DNA of 64,000 nucleotides from the NCBI GenBank assembly GCA_937980645.1, contig CALJPQ010000030.1, positions 1 through 64,000 on the forward strand, in the 5' to 3' direction. The translations under genes were made by a program, and so were the position numbers. Numbering within the stretch: position 1 is the stretch's first letter; each line of letters begins with the position of its first letter. A model generated the notes under the pieces. The model worked only from the letters and a program-made list of their open reading frames with translations, was not told the origin of the DNA and made no database searches. Of this stretch, positions 36,531-45,299 are shown piece after piece. The stretch is from an uncultured Saprospiraceae bacterium. GTDB taxonomy: Bacteria; Bacteroidota; Bacteroidia; Chitinophagales; Saprospiraceae.

Positions 36531-36970
36531 TGCTCCTGCATATCGGCGTAATAGACTAATTCCCACTCCCCATCGCTGCGGCGCATAAAGCGGCGCTCCA
36601 AGGCGTAGTTGGGCGCGGCTGCATAGGAGATGCGCTCGACGACATATTGTCCCTCTACGGTGTGCAGTTGCTGTTTGAACTCACCGGCACTGAAGTCCAC
36701 GGCGCGCTGGAAATGCCAGTTTTCCCGCTCCCAATAGGTGGGTTTGCGCTTGAGCTCACCCTCCGAGGTCTCCTCGGTGGTCTGCCCCGGTAGCGGCCAG
36801 CTGATGTGTTGTATCTGAAAGAGACTATCGGCGTGAAACTGTTGGTAAAACGCCTGGAAGTCTGCCGGTACCGCGTCAGCAACCGGTAGGGTGGGAGAGG
36901 GCGGAGCGGAACGCTCGCGGCAAGCCGTGAACCACGACAGGAATGTCGCACTGAAAAGCAAGTAACGCAT
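36527..36970 (-). CDS. DUF4348-like lipoprotein
   Basis: The 147-aa product starts with MRYLLFSATFLSWFTAC, a lipoprotein signal with Cys17, then a Pro/Ser-rich linker and a domain with FQAFYQQFHADSLFQIQHISWPL, which resembles the DUF4348 family of Bacteroidota. The function is unknown. The start at 36970 is set by the signal peptide. It lies 17 bp downstream of the thioesterase gene on the same strand, so the two are probably co-transcribed. Confidence 0.75.
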   Translation of the reverse strand: MRYLLFSATFLSWFTACRERSAPPSPTLPVADAVPADFQAFYQQFHADSLFQIQHISWPLPGQTTEETSEGELKRKPTYWERENWHFQRAVDFSAGEFKQQLHTVEGQYVVERISYAAAPNYALERRFMRRSDGEWELVYYADMQEH

Positions 36971-36986
36971 AAAAAGAGGGAGGAGG

Positions 36987-37523
36987 TTAGCCCAAATCGG
37001 CAAAGAAGCGGCGTACTTCAGTGGCATCTTTCGGTTTGATGCGCCCGGAGAGAATGAGTCGTATCTCGCGTCGGCGGGCCGCACTTTCATAAAGGGTTTG
37101 TTCTTCACTCGATAACGGCAAGACGGGCGGTATTTCAATGGGCGTTTTGCGCTCGTCGTCTAAAGCGACAAAAGTAAAATAGGCGTGATTGCAACGCCGC
37201 GGATTGTGCCCTTTAATGTCGCTGCTAAAGACCTCGACATATACCTCTAAGGAGGTGTTGAAGGCGCGCGTAACGGAAGCTTCAAGCGTAACAATTTCGC
37301 CCACGCGGATGGGCTTTTGAAAAGAAATGTGATCCACGGCCGCCGTTACTACGTGCGCCTCACAATGGCGGCCGGCGCAAATAGCGGCCGCAATGTCCAT
37401 CCAGCGCATCAGATATCCGCCCATGAGGTTGCCCATGGGGTTGGTGTCGTTGGGCATGACCATTTCGGTCATCACCGTCCGACTTTCGGAGACCTTCTTC
37501 GGTTGTAAAGAGCGTCCTTCCAT
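36987..37523 (-). CDS. Acyl-CoA thioesterase (hotdog fold)
   Basis: The 178-aa protein has the YciA/BACH-type hotdog signatures: MVMPNDTNPMGNLMGGYLMRWMDIAAAI with the catalytic Asn/Asp region, AAVDHISFQKPIRVGEIVTLEA, and the VYVEVFSSD strand. It hydrolyses acyl-CoA to free acid and CoA in the cytosol. The C-terminal 30 residues are helical and charged. The start at 37523 (MEGRSLQPKKV) is favoured. It lies between the DUF6580 gene (12 bp upstream) and the lipoprotein gene, forming a three-gene minus-strand unit. Confidence 0.9.
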   Translation of the reverse strand: MEGRSLQPKKVSESRTVMTEMVMPNDTNPMGNLMGGYLMRWMDIAAAICAGRHCEAHVVTAAVDHISFQKPIRVGEIVTLEASVTRAFNTSLEVYVEVFSSDIKGHNPRRCNHAYFTFVALDDERKTPIEIPPVLPLSSEEQTLYESAARRREIRLILSGRIKPKDATEVRRFFADLG

Positions 37524-37534
37524 TCCGTTCAGGG

Positions 37535-38095
37535 TTAGATGGAGCGGGCGGCTTGCTGGCGTTGCTCCCAATAACGAGTTGCCCAGGCGTATCCGCCAAA
37601 GAGTGCTGCCGAATACAGCAGATCACCCAGCAGAGTGTTACCAAAAAACGGAAGGCCAGCTACATAGCAGGCCAGCAGACCTGCCGGTGTGTACGGATAC
37701 ATGCCGGAGGTGGCCCATACGCCAAAATTGGTGAGCAAAAAGAAGATGACCGACGCCGACAGGCTAGCCCTAACGACCTGGCCTACTTTCACCTCGCGAT
37801 GCAGAAGCAGGCGCCCCAGCACAATGACAACGCCAAACGCTGCATATACCCACAGCGAGCCAAACCATACGAAATGCTCATAGAAATAACCATACACCAC
37901 ATTATTGATGTACAGGTCGCTCAAAAACAGCGACAGGAAAGTAACGGCAAAGGCCACCCACTGACGGCTGAACACCGAAGCGCCAAACAGCCCCACCGCG
38001 GCGATGGGCGTAAAGTTGTGAGGGTGCGGCAAAAGGCGCGTCAGAACGGCTAAAACAATGAGCGCCAGCGCTATGCGATATTTCATGCTATTCAT
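37535..38095 (-). CDS. DUF6580 family membrane protein (putative transport component)
   Basis: The 186-aa protein is mostly membrane-embedded (five to six segments) and opens with the family pattern LTRLLPHPHNFTPIAAVGLFGASVF, followed by a LSDLYINNVVYG loop and LPFFGNTLLGDLLYSAALFGGY near the C-terminus. The layout resembles ECF-type S components, but a substrate cannot be named. It heads a minus-strand unit with the thioesterase and lipoprotein and has a TAnnTTTG promoter at 38128-38135. Confidence 0.85.
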   Translation of the reverse strand: MNSMKYRIALALIVLAVLTRLLPHPHNFTPIAAVGLFGASVFSRQWVAFAVTFLSLFLSDLYINNVVYGYFYEHFVWFGSLWVYAAFGVVIVLGRLLLHREVKVGQVVRASLSASVIFFLLTNFGVWATSGMYPYTPAGLLACYVAGLPFFGNTLLGDLLYSAALFGGYAWATRYWEQRQQAARSI

Positions 38096-38127
38096 TCAAT
38101 GACGTGTGTTCTGTACATTTTCGGCGG

Positions 38128-38135
38128 CAAAGATA
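38128..38135 (-). promoter_or_regulatory. DUF6580 gene promoter -7 element (TATCTTTG)
   Basis: Exact TAnnTTTG match 33 bp upstream of the ATG at 38095. Confidence 0.65.
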
Positions 38136-38336
38136 GACCGTTACCCTGGTACCGAGTGTGGTAGTGATGCCTTTTTCCTCTCCGGGTTTCTTCGACTTTG
38201 CCGGGTGCTGTTGTGCGTAACAAAGGCGTTTGCTGCTAACTCGGGTGCCTTTGTCTCATTTTTTCCCGGCCAAACGGCATAAACCGCCGAACCTTGCGAA
38301 GAAAACGTACACAAAGAAAGCATATTTACCCGGCTT

Positions 38337-40205
38337 ATGAACCACCTTGCATCGCTTGCACTTTTGACCGCCTGGCTTATCGCGGCCGACGCCTCGCAGC
38401 TCCTGGCCCAGCCCGACCGCTGGCAGCAGCGCGTCAACTACGAAATGTTTATTGACATGGACGTCCAGAAGCACCAGTATCGCGGCACCCAACGGCTGGA
38501 GTACACCAACAATAGCCCTGACACGCTGACGCGGGTGTTTTATCACCTATATTTTAATGCCTTCCAGCCCGGCAGCATGATGGACGTGCGCAACCAGAAC
38601 ATCGAAGACCCTGACCATCGCCTCCGCCGCATTGCCAACCTGCTGCCGGAAGAGCAGGGCTGGATTAAAGTAAAAAAACTAACCCTCAATGGAAAACCCA
38701 CCCGCTTTGAAACTGTGGAAACCATCCTGGAAGTGGACCTGCCCGAACCTATCCTGCCCAACAGCACCGCCGTGCTGGAAATGGAATGGGACGCCCAGGT
38801 ACCCATTCAAATACGCCGCTCCGGGCGCTTCAACAGCGAGGGCATTGACTACTCCATGACGCAGTGGTACCCCAAGCTCTGCGAATACGACTATCAGGGT
38901 TGGCACGCCAATCCTTACATCGGCCGCGAGTTCTATGGCGTCTGGGGCGACTACGATGTGAAAATTCGCATCGCCAAAAACTACATCGTGGCTGCCGGCG
39001 GCTATCTGCAAAACCCGCTCGAGGTGGGCTATGGCTACGAGCCGGAAGGTGCTGAGGTGAAGCGACCCGCTGGCGACAAGCTGACCTGGCACTTTAAAGC
39101 ACCCAACGTGCACGACTTTGCCTGGGCCGCCGACCCCGACTACACGCACGCTAAGATTACCGCCGCTGACGGCACCATCATGCGCTTCTTTTGGCAGCGC
39201 GGACGCGGCTACGACGAAGCCTGGGAAGCCCTGCCCGCCATCATGAGCCGCGCCCGCACCATCATGAACGAACGCTTCGGCCCTTACCCGTACGGTGAGT
39301 ACAGCTTCATCCAGGGCGGCGACGGCGGCATGGAATACCCCATGGCCACCCTCATCACCGGCAAACGCTCGCTCGCCAGCCTGGTTGGTGTAAGCATCCA
39401 CGAGCAAATGCACACCTGGTACCAGATGCTCTTGGGCACCAACGAAAGCCTGCACGCCTGGATGGACGAAGGCTTCACCGTTTATGGCTCCACCGTTGTA
39501 GAAGAGCAATTGGCCGCCGAAGGGTTGCTGGGCAAGCGAAAACCTGCTGAATTCCCCTTCCAGAGCTCCTACTCTTCTTATTTCATGCTGGTAAAAGCCG
39601 GCAAAGAGGAACCACTGACCACCCATGCCGACCGTTACCACACCAACTTCGCTTACAGCATCGGCGCTTATTCAAAGGGATGTGTCTTCTTGCACCAACT
39701 GGAATACGTCATCGGAAAAGAAAACCTGGCCGCCGGCCTGCTGTGCTATTTCGACCTGTGGAAGTTCAAACACCCCAACCCGAACGATTTCATCCGCGTC
39801 ATGGAAAAGCAAAGCGGCCTGGAATTGGACTGGTATAAAGAGGACTTTGTGCACACCACGAACTATGTGGACTACGCCATTGACTCCGTCGCCGAAGAAG
39901 GGCGCAAAAACACCCGCGTCTTTATCGGGCGCAAAGGGGCTATGGCCATGCCTTTGGACATTCTGGTTACGTACACCAACGGGAAGCAGGAGCTGTTTTA
40001 CGCCCCTTTGGAGAGCCAGCGCGGCATTAAGCCGCCCGAGTCTGAGGTAAAGCGCACCGTGTTGCCGCGCCATCGGTGGGTGGAGCCGACGTACACCTTT
40101 TTAATATCAGAGCCGCTCAGCCGCATTGCCTCCATCGAAATTGACCCCACGCGCCGTATGGCAGACATCGAGGTCTCCGACAATGTCTGGAAGCCGTCGA
40201 AGTAA
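38337..40205 (+). CDS. M1 family metallopeptidase (secreted)
   Basis: The 622-aa protein has an N-terminal signal (LASLALLTAWLIA, cleavage near LLAQ), an N-terminal beta domain, and the M1 gluzincin site: VSIHEQMHTWY (HExxH) followed 18 residues later by the third ligand Glu in AWMDEGFTVYG. The upstream exopeptidase motif reads GGDGGMEYP rather than the classical GAMEN. It should be a zinc-dependent aminopeptidase-like enzyme in the periplasm or at the surface. No T9SS tail is visible. A perfect 14-bp hairpin follows the stop. Confidence 0.92.
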   Translation: MNHLASLALLTAWLIAADASQLLAQPDRWQQRVNYEMFIDMDVQKHQYRGTQRLEYTNNSPDTLTRVFYHLYFNAFQPGSMMDVRNQNIEDPDHRLRRIANLLPEEQGWIKVKKLTLNGKPTRFETVETILEVDLPEPILPNSTAVLEMEWDAQVPIQIRRSGRFNSEGIDYSMTQWYPKLCEYDYQGWHANPYIGREFYGVWGDYDVKIRIAKNYIVAAGGYLQNPLEVGYGYEPEGAEVKRPAGDKLTWHFKAPNVHDFAWAADPDYTHAKITAADGTIMRFFWQRGRGYDEAWEALPAIMSRARTIMNERFGPYPYGEYSFIQGGDGGMEYPMATLITGKRSLASLVGVSIHEQMHTWYQMLLGTNESLHAWMDEGFTVYGSTVVEEQLAAEGLLGKRKPAEFPFQSSYSSYFMLVKAGKEEPLTTHADRYHTNFAYSIGAYSKGCVFLHQLEYVIGKENLAAGLLCYFDLWKFKHPNPNDFIRVMEKQSGLELDWYKEDFVHTTNYVDYAIDSVAEEGRKNTRVFIGRKGAMAMPLDILVTYTNGKQELFYAPLESQRGIKPPESEVKRTVLPRHRWVEPTYTFLISEPLSRIASIEIDPTRRMADIEVSDNVWKPSK

Positions 40206-40256
40206 TGGCTCCTTTAGCGTCTCATGTGCTGAAGATAAAGGGTAGCCCTGAAACGC

Positions 40257-40289
40257 GCGAGGCGATGACCGACGGGGTCATCGCCTCGC
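40257..40289. terminator. Stem-loop between convergent M1 peptidase and DNA-binding protein genes
   Basis: A perfect 14-bp stem (gcgaggcgatgacc against ggtcatcgcctcgc) with a five-base loop. T-tracts on both sides are weak, but the placement between two convergent 3' ends suits a bidirectional terminator. Confidence 0.65.
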
Positions 40290-40326
40290 ATTGTTCAGGC
40301 ATTCAAGAGCGCATCAAGCGCGCTGT

Positions 40327-40587
40327 TCAGTTGGCGATAGAGATGCCATTCTCGGCCAGGATTTGCCGGGCGCGCTCGAGAATGGTCGTGTCTTCCAGAT
40401 GAACGATACCGCCATTAGGGCCGGGCTCGAGGTGCCACTCGACGATTTGACCGTCTTTGTAGTTGTGTGCCCCGAAGTAGTTGCGCACCGTCTGCTCGTC
40501 GAGGTTAAGTTCTTGAGCGATGCGAGCAATGCTCCCATGCGGTAAGGCGTGCTTGATGCGGCGAAGCTCTTCGAATGTGATATTCAT
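40327..40587 (-). CDS. Small HTH-type DNA-binding protein of Bacteroidota
   Basis: The 86-aa protein (MNITFEELRRIKHALPHGSI, then RIAQELNLDEQTVRNYFGA as the helix-turn-helix, then EPGPNGGIVHLEDTTIL) closely resembles a conserved Bacteroidota family annotated only as DNA-binding protein. The PGPNGG turn and the C-terminal helix are characteristic. It is probably a small nucleoid or regulatory factor. The start at 40587 is set by homology. Confidence 0.88.
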   Translation of the reverse strand: MNITFEELRRIKHALPHGSIARIAQELNLDEQTVRNYFGAHNYKDGQIVEWHLEPGPNGGIVHLEDTTILERARQILAENGISIAN

Positions 40588-40738
40588 AGCTACCGTAAGT
40601 TTTGGTGAGAAAATACATGCAAGATACCCAAAACGCAGCGTCTTGCGGTATCGCGCCTGAAGGTATGGCGTTTGCGAAAATTCAAAAAAACTTAATGGCA
40701 AAAATTTTTTCACTCCGGTTGGGCTTTTGTTGAGGTGC

Positions 40739-40746
40739 TACCTTTG
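40739..40746 (+). promoter_or_regulatory. Glycosyltransferase gene promoter -7 element (TACCTTTG)
   Basis: Exact TAnnTTTG match 31 bp upstream of the ATG at 40777. It overlaps a longer possible frame beginning at 40735, supporting the later start. It may drive the downstream mqnE and mqnA genes as well. Confidence 0.65.
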
Positions 40747-40776
40747 CGGCACTCTGCCCGGCGTCTCCTACCCAGC

Positions 40777-41925
40777 ATGCGGCTACACGTCGTCTCTTTT
40801 GATATTCCGTGGCCGGCCAACTACGGCGGGGTTATGGCGGTTTTTTACCAGTTGCGGGCGCTACATCGGGCTGGTGCTCAGGTGGTTTTCCATTGCTTTC
40901 AGTACGGGGGGCGAGTGCCGCAAGCCGTTTTAAATCAGTACTGTGAGCGGGTGTATTACTATGTGCGTTCGCGGTCGATATGGCATCAATGGAGCGCTGA
41001 GCCGTTCATTGTACGCACGCGCAAGCATCCAGTGCTGCTGGAGCGTCTGCTCGAAGACAATGCGCCCATCCTGTTTGAAGGCTTGCACACGGCGGGCTGG
41101 CTGGGACATCCTGCCTTGCGAGACCGCCGGAAGGTGTTGCGCATGCATAACATCGAATGGCAGTACTACGCGCAGCTGGTGCATTCGTCTGCTTCTCTGG
41201 CACAGCGGTTGTATTTCTGGATAGAAAGCAGGCGACTAAAGCGCGCAGAGAAGCAACTGCTGCCTTTTGCCCATGACCTTTTGGCCTTATCGCCTTCGGA
41301 GCGCGACTACTTTGCTCAGAATTATCCGGTGCGGGCACACTACCTGCCCGTTTTTCACCCTTACGAACAGGTCTGCGGTTTGCCGGGGCGAGGCGACTAT
41401 GTGCTTTTCCACGGCAAGCTGAGCGTGCCTGACAACGAACGCGCTGCTTTATGGCTGCTGGAGGAGGTTTTTGCGTACCTGCCCAATGTGCCGTTTGTGG
41501 TAGCTGGCATGGCACCCTCAAAGCGCTTGCGCGCAGCCATTGCCCGCCGGCCCAATGCCGCGCTGGTGGCTGACCCAGACGAAGCGCGTATGGACGTGCT
41601 CATCCAGCAAGCACAGGCGCATGTGTTGGTCTCCTTCCAATCGTCGGGCGTTAAGCTCAAACTGCTCAGTGCGCTCTTTCGGGGACGGCATTGTATCGCC
41701 AACCATCACGCGCTCGCCGGCACGGAACTGCACGCGCTGTGTCGCATTGCCAGCGATGCCCGGGAAATGCGCCTGGCCGTGCAGGCGACTTGGGAGACGC
41801 CATTCACGGAGGCTGACCTGGAGCAACGACAGCGCGTGCTGGAGCAACAGTATTCCAACTCGACCAATGCGCAACGTCTGCTGACTATTCTCGCCGGAGG
41901 CGATGAACTTTCCACCGTTCCCTAA
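40777..41925 (+). CDS. GT4-like glycosyltransferase
   Basis: The 382-aa protein has the GT-B layout: an N-terminal Rossmann half opening MRLHVVSFDIPWPANYGGV with the Gly-Gly loop, a middle ALSPSERDYFAQNY segment, and a C-terminal half with GDYVLFHGKLSVPDN and an SSGVKLKLLSALF segment in the donor-binding position. It should transfer a sugar from a nucleotide sugar, probably in envelope glycan synthesis; donor and acceptor are unknown. It lies 43 bp upstream of mqnE, and the two look co-transcribed. Confidence 0.85.
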   Translation: MRLHVVSFDIPWPANYGGVMAVFYQLRALHRAGAQVVFHCFQYGGRVPQAVLNQYCERVYYYVRSRSIWHQWSAEPFIVRTRKHPVLLERLLEDNAPILFEGLHTAGWLGHPALRDRRKVLRMHNIEWQYYAQLVHSSASLAQRLYFWIESRRLKRAEKQLLPFAHDLLALSPSERDYFAQNYPVRAHYLPVFHPYEQVCGLPGRGDYVLFHGKLSVPDNERAALWLLEEVFAYLPNVPFVVAGMAPSKRLRAAIARRPNAALVADPDEARMDVLIQQAQAHVLVSFQSSGVKLKLLSALFRGRHCIANHHALAGTELHALCRIASDAREMRLAVQATWETPFTEADLEQRQRVLEQQYSNSTNAQRLLTILAGGDELSTVP

Positions 41926-41968
41926 GTTTAGAAGAGCACCAAACATCGTACGGTTCTATTCCAACAAT

Positions 41969-43165
41969 ATGGCTTTGTTAGAAAACATCCTTCGCCACGA
42001 ACGCCTCAGCCCAACCCATCAGCGTATTGCCGAAAAAGTGCTCAATGGCGAGCGCATCACACCGGAGGAAGGCCTGTATCTTTACGAGCACGGCGAGCTG
42101 GCGTTTGTGGGCGCCTTGGCCAACCACATCCGCGAGCGCAAGCACGGGCACAATACCTATTTTAATCGGAACTTCCACATCGAGCCGACAAACCTGTGCG
42201 TCTATGATTGCAAGTTTTGCTCGTACTCGCGCCTCATCAAGCAGCGCAGCGACGCCGACGCCTGGGCCTACACCATGGAGGAAATGCTCGACATCGTGCG
42301 TCGCTACGACGACCAGCCCGTTACTGAAGTGCACATCGTGGGCGGGGTGTTGCCACAGTACGATGTGCCGTTTTACCAGGAGCTGTTCCGGCGCATTAAA
42401 GCGCATCGGCCTGAGCTGCACATCAAGGCGCTGACACCGGTGGAGTATCACTACATTTTCAAAAAAGCCAAAATTAGCTACGAAGAGGGCATGCGCTTGA
42501 TGAAAGAGGCGGGCTTAGACAGTCTGCCCGGAGGCGGGGCTGAAATTTTCCATCCTGAAATTCGCGAGCAAATCGCCGCTGACAAATGCACGGCTGAGCA
42601 GTGGCTTCGTATCCATGAAATCTGGCACCAGATGGGAGGGCGCTCTAACGCCACCATGCTGTATGGGCACATCGAACAATACTGGCACCGCATTGACCAC
42701 ATGGAGCACTTGCGACAACTGCAAGACCGAACGGGCGGTTTCCAGACCTTTATCCCGCTCAAGTTCCGCAACCAGCACAACCAGATGAGCCACGTGCCCG
42801 AAAGCACTGCCGTAGAAGACTTGCGTAACTACGCCATAGCCCGCGTTTACTTAGACAACTTTGACCACATCAAGGCCTACTGGCCTATGATTGGGCGCAC
42901 GCTGGCCCAAATGTCGCTGGCCTTCGGCGTGGACGATATTGATGGTACCATTGACGATACCACAAAAATCTACTCCATGGCAGGCGCCGAAGAGCAACAC
43001 CCAGCCCTTACAACTCAACAATTGGTGGACCTTATCCGCCGCGTAGGCCGCCGCCCTATCGAGCGCGACACGCTCTACAACGTAGTGCGCGACTATACCG
43101 ATGTTGTCTTTGAAGAAGACAAAAACTGGCGTGGATATGTGGAACTGCCTGTTGTAAATGCTTGA
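41969..43165 (+). CDS. mqnE: Aminofutalosine synthase (radical SAM)
   Basis: MqnE joins 3-enolpyruvoylbenzoate (the MqnA product) to adenosine from S-adenosylmethionine, giving aminofutalosine in the futalosine menaquinone route. The 398-aa protein has the radical SAM cluster motif Cys77-x3-Cys81-x2-Cys84 in EPTNLCVYDCKFCSYSR, the EVHIVGGVLP strand, and ALTPVEYHYIFKKAKISYEE, which separate MqnE from MqnC. The start at 41969 avoids overlap with the glycosyltransferase; a frame from 41903 would overlap it. mqnA follows directly, consistent with adjacent steps; mqnB, mqnC and mqnD are elsewhere. Confidence 0.93.
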   Translation: MALLENILRHERLSPTHQRIAEKVLNGERITPEEGLYLYEHGELAFVGALANHIRERKHGHNTYFNRNFHIEPTNLCVYDCKFCSYSRLIKQRSDADAWAYTMEEMLDIVRRYDDQPVTEVHIVGGVLPQYDVPFYQELFRRIKAHRPELHIKALTPVEYHYIFKKAKISYEEGMRLMKEAGLDSLPGGGAEIFHPEIREQIAADKCTAEQWLRIHEIWHQMGGRSNATMLYGHIEQYWHRIDHMEHLRQLQDRTGGFQTFIPLKFRNQHNQMSHVPESTAVEDLRNYAIARVYLDNFDHIKAYWPMIGRTLAQMSLAFGVDDIDGTIDDTTKIYSMAGAEEQHPALTTQQLVDLIRRVGRRPIERDTLYNVVRDYTDVVFEEDKNWRGYVELPVVNA

Positions 43166-43203
43166 AATGCTCTATCTCATCCGCTTTCAGCTCTTCTGCT
43201 TGT

Positions 43204-43992
43204 ATGCGCCTTTCCGTCGTCAGTTACCTGAATACCAAACCCTTTATTTACGGGCTTTTCCGCAGTTCGCTGTCCGACCAGATAGAATTGAGTTTAGACA
43301 TCCCTTCGATGTGCGCGCAAAAGCTGTTGCGCGAAGAGGTTGACCTGGCTCTCACGCCGGTGGCCGTCATCCCCGACCTGCCGGAGGCCCATCTGGTTTC
43401 TGACTTTTGCATTGGTGCCACAGGGGCTGTGCAGACGGTGTGCATCTTTTCCGAAAAGCCTATTGGCGAGGTGCGGCGCTTGCTGCTGGACTTCCATTCG
43501 CGCACCTCTGTGGCTCTTGCACCTATCCTTTGTCGCGAGTACTGGGGCGTCGAGCCGGAATTAGTGCCCGCTTATGACGGCTACGAGCAACACATCAGCG
43601 GCGATACCGCCGGCCTGGTTATTGGCGACCGAGCCATTGGCATGGAAAAACGCTTTCCTTACACTTACGACTTGGGCCAGGCGTGGAAAGACTGGACGGG
43701 GCTGCCGTTCGTCTTTGCCGCATGGGTCAGCACGCGCCCGCTTCCCGACGACTTTGTGCGCCGCTTCAACGAGGCCCTAGCCGACGGCATCGCTCAGATA
43801 CCCCAACTCGTCAAAATTTTGCCCACCCTCCCGGGCTTTGACCTAGAGGCCTACTTCCGACAAAATATTAGCTATGACTTAGACGAAGCCAAATGGCTGG
43901 GGCTGCAACGCTTTCTCAGCTACCTGCCCGGCCAAGGGCACACCTTGCTGGTTCACAGGAGATTTGAACACCCGGCCATTCCGGGCACTTAG
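43204..43992 (+). CDS. mqnA: Chorismate dehydratase
   Basis: MqnA dehydrates chorismate to 3-[(1-carboxyvinyl)oxy]benzoate, the first step of the futalosine menaquinone pathway. The 262-aa protein is a type II periplasmic-binding-protein-like fold with MRLSVVSYLNTKPFIYGL at the start, EEVDLALTPVAVIP, the CIGATGAVQTVCIFS strand and AGLVIGDRAIGME. It follows mqnE by 38 bp. The start at 43204 is set by homology. Confidence 0.93.
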   Translation: MRLSVVSYLNTKPFIYGLFRSSLSDQIELSLDIPSMCAQKLLREEVDLALTPVAVIPDLPEAHLVSDFCIGATGAVQTVCIFSEKPIGEVRRLLLDFHSRTSVALAPILCREYWGVEPELVPAYDGYEQHISGDTAGLVIGDRAIGMEKRFPYTYDLGQAWKDWTGLPFVFAAWVSTRPLPDDFVRRFNEALADGIAQIPQLVKILPTLPGFDLEAYFRQNISYDLDEAKWLGLQRFLSYLPGQGHTLLVHRRFEHPAIPGT

Positions 43993-44072
43993 CCTCAACC
44001 ATTTGCCCGATGGGCAAAACTTACTTTACCATCAGGTGTTTAAAAAGGAAAAATGGCGCAATACACGCAAAC

Positions 44073-44741
44073 ATGAAAACGCTAACCGCCTGGCTGCTTC
44101 CTCTTTTTCTGCTCACAGCCTGCCCACAACCGTCGGCACAAAAACAAAAAGAGCGACCTATGTCAAAAAATGACCCAACCGCAGCTACGCCCTCTTCCGA
44201 AGGAACTCCGGACGCCGTTGAAATAGCCACGCTCGGCGGCGGGTGTTTCTGGTGTATTGAGGCAGTCTATCAGGAAATGAAAGGTGTTTTGAAGGTGGAA
44301 AGCGGATACGCCGGTGGCCATGTGCCCAATCCGACCTATCGCGAGGTGTGTACGGGCACGACGGGCCATGCCGAAGTGGTGCAAATCACGTATGACCCTT
44401 CTGTAACTTCCTATGCCGATATCCTGGAAGTCTTCTTTACGGTGCATGACCCTACGACCCTCAACCGACAGGGCAACGACGTAGGTACCCAGTACCGCTC
44501 GGTTATCTTTTATCACAATGACGAGCAAAAACGCATTGCAGAGGCCGCTAAAAAGGCCGCTACTTCCCTGTGGCCCAAACCCATCGTAACGGAAATTGCA
44601 CCACTCGACCGCTTCTACAAAGCAGAGGACTATCACCAGAATTATTACCGGGACAATCCCTCTCAGCCCTATTGCATTTATGTGGTAGGGCCGAAAGTCG
44701 AGAAGTTCCGACAAAAGTTTCGCGACCGTTTGAAGCAGTGA
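44073..44741 (+). CDS. msrA: Peptide methionine sulfoxide reductase A, lipoprotein form
   Basis: MsrA reduces methionine-S-sulfoxide in proteins. The 222-aa product begins with a lipoprotein signal (WLLPLFLLTAC, Cys17) and a low-complexity spacer, then the catalytic domain with nucleophile Cys58 in GGGCFWC, followed by ESGYAGGHVPNPTY, TGTTGHAEVVQ and GNDVGTQYRS. Near the C-terminus it has the YKAEDYHQNYY segment. The lipid anchor implies repair of oxidised envelope proteins. Start 44073 is set by the signal peptide. A resolving Cys is not obvious near the C-terminus. Confidence 0.92.
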   Translation: MKTLTAWLLPLFLLTACPQPSAQKQKERPMSKNDPTAATPSSEGTPDAVEIATLGGGCFWCIEAVYQEMKGVLKVESGYAGGHVPNPTYREVCTGTTGHAEVVQITYDPSVTSYADILEVFFTVHDPTTLNRQGNDVGTQYRSVIFYHNDEQKRIAEAAKKAATSLWPKPIVTEIAPLDRFYKAEDYHQNYYRDNPSQPYCIYVVGPKVEKFRQKFRDRLKQ

Positions 44742-44785
44742 GTTTAACTTTGTCCAACTTTCGTTCAGATGGCGAACCCGATAGT

Positions 44786-45040
44786 ATGTATATGCGTAAT
44801 GATACCAAAGCAGAATTGCTCCAGCGCATCGAGGAGGCCCTGCGCGCCGTGCGCCCTCACCTGAATGCCGACGGCGGCGACGTAGAGGTGGTGGACCTGA
44901 CTGACGACATGTACGTGCATGTGCGCTGGACGGGCATGTGCCGCTCGTGCGCTATGTCGGAGATGACGCTGCGCGCTGGCATTGCGGAGGCCATTCGAGG
45001 GAAGATACCGGAAATCGTGGGGGTAAAAGCCGTGAATTAA
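44786..45040 (+). CDS. NifU-like C-terminal domain protein (Fe-S scaffold)
   Basis: The 84-aa protein is a stand-alone NifU C-terminal domain: RIEEALRAVRPHLNADGGDVEVV and the Cys52-x2-Cys55 motif in TGMCRSCAMSEMTLRAGI. Two such monomers can hold a [4Fe-4S] cluster for transfer to apo-proteins. Two Met codons two apart (44786, 44792) are possible starts. It follows msrA by 45 bp. No other Fe-S assembly genes are adjacent. Confidence 0.92.
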   Translation: MYMRNDTKAELLQRIEEALRAVRPHLNADGGDVEVVDLTDDMYVHVRWTGMCRSCAMSEMTLRAGIAEAIRGKIPEIVGVKAVN

Positions 45041-45174
45041 GAGAGCACCCTGTGGAGCAAGACTGTATGCGCTGAATGCAAAGGGTGAAGCGCCCCCAGA
45101 AAAATCCGACGTGCTCTTTGGAAAGAGCATCCACTAATTGAAAACACAAGGCGCTGGGCCTACCACCAGCGTCC
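45041..45174. other. Intergenic region with two hairpins downstream of the NifU gene
   Basis: Two inverted repeats are seen: an 18-bp palindrome-like stretch at 45112-45129 (tgctcttt gg aaagagca) and a stem near 45149-45172 (gcgctgg/ccagcgt). No T-tract follows either on the plus strand. No gene was recognised; the region is also the read-out zone of the minus-strand sRNA unit. Confidence 0.4.
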
Positions 45175-45293
45175 TGAAAAAACGCTGCCGCCGAAAGACC
45201 ACGGCTCGAGGCCAAACGGCGGGCAGCGTTGCATAAAAGCGGCTAAATGTCCGGTTTATAAGGCGGCGCATCACTTCTCGATGCGAACGCACA
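45175..45293 (-). ncRNA. Candidate small RNA with its own promoter and terminator
   Basis: On the minus strand a perfect TAnnTTTG box (TATATTTG, 45300-45307) is followed after about 110 nt by a strong intrinsic terminator. The predicted transcript of about 118 nt starts with a small hairpin (CGCATC gagaagt GATGCG), a single-stranded middle with CCGCC...CCGG, and the terminator stem. No open frame of credible protein is contained between promoter and terminator. It does not match 4.5S RNA, tmRNA or RNase P hallmarks. The unit points away from the lipase promoter, so the two are divergent. Confidence 0.5.
45181..45230 (-). terminator. Intrinsic terminator of the candidate small RNA
   Basis: aacgctgcc at the left pairs with ggcagcgtt at the right in a 9-bp outer stem, extended by GCC/GGC pairing inside. 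On the minus strand it is followed directly by a T-run of six. No T-tract follows on the plus strand. Confidence 0.8.
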
Positions 45294-45299
45294 CTCCTG

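Noticed and set aside
38679..39641. 320-codon minus-strand open frame inside the M1 peptidase gene
   Set aside because: Antisense to conserved catalytic sequence; the peptide is not like any known family.
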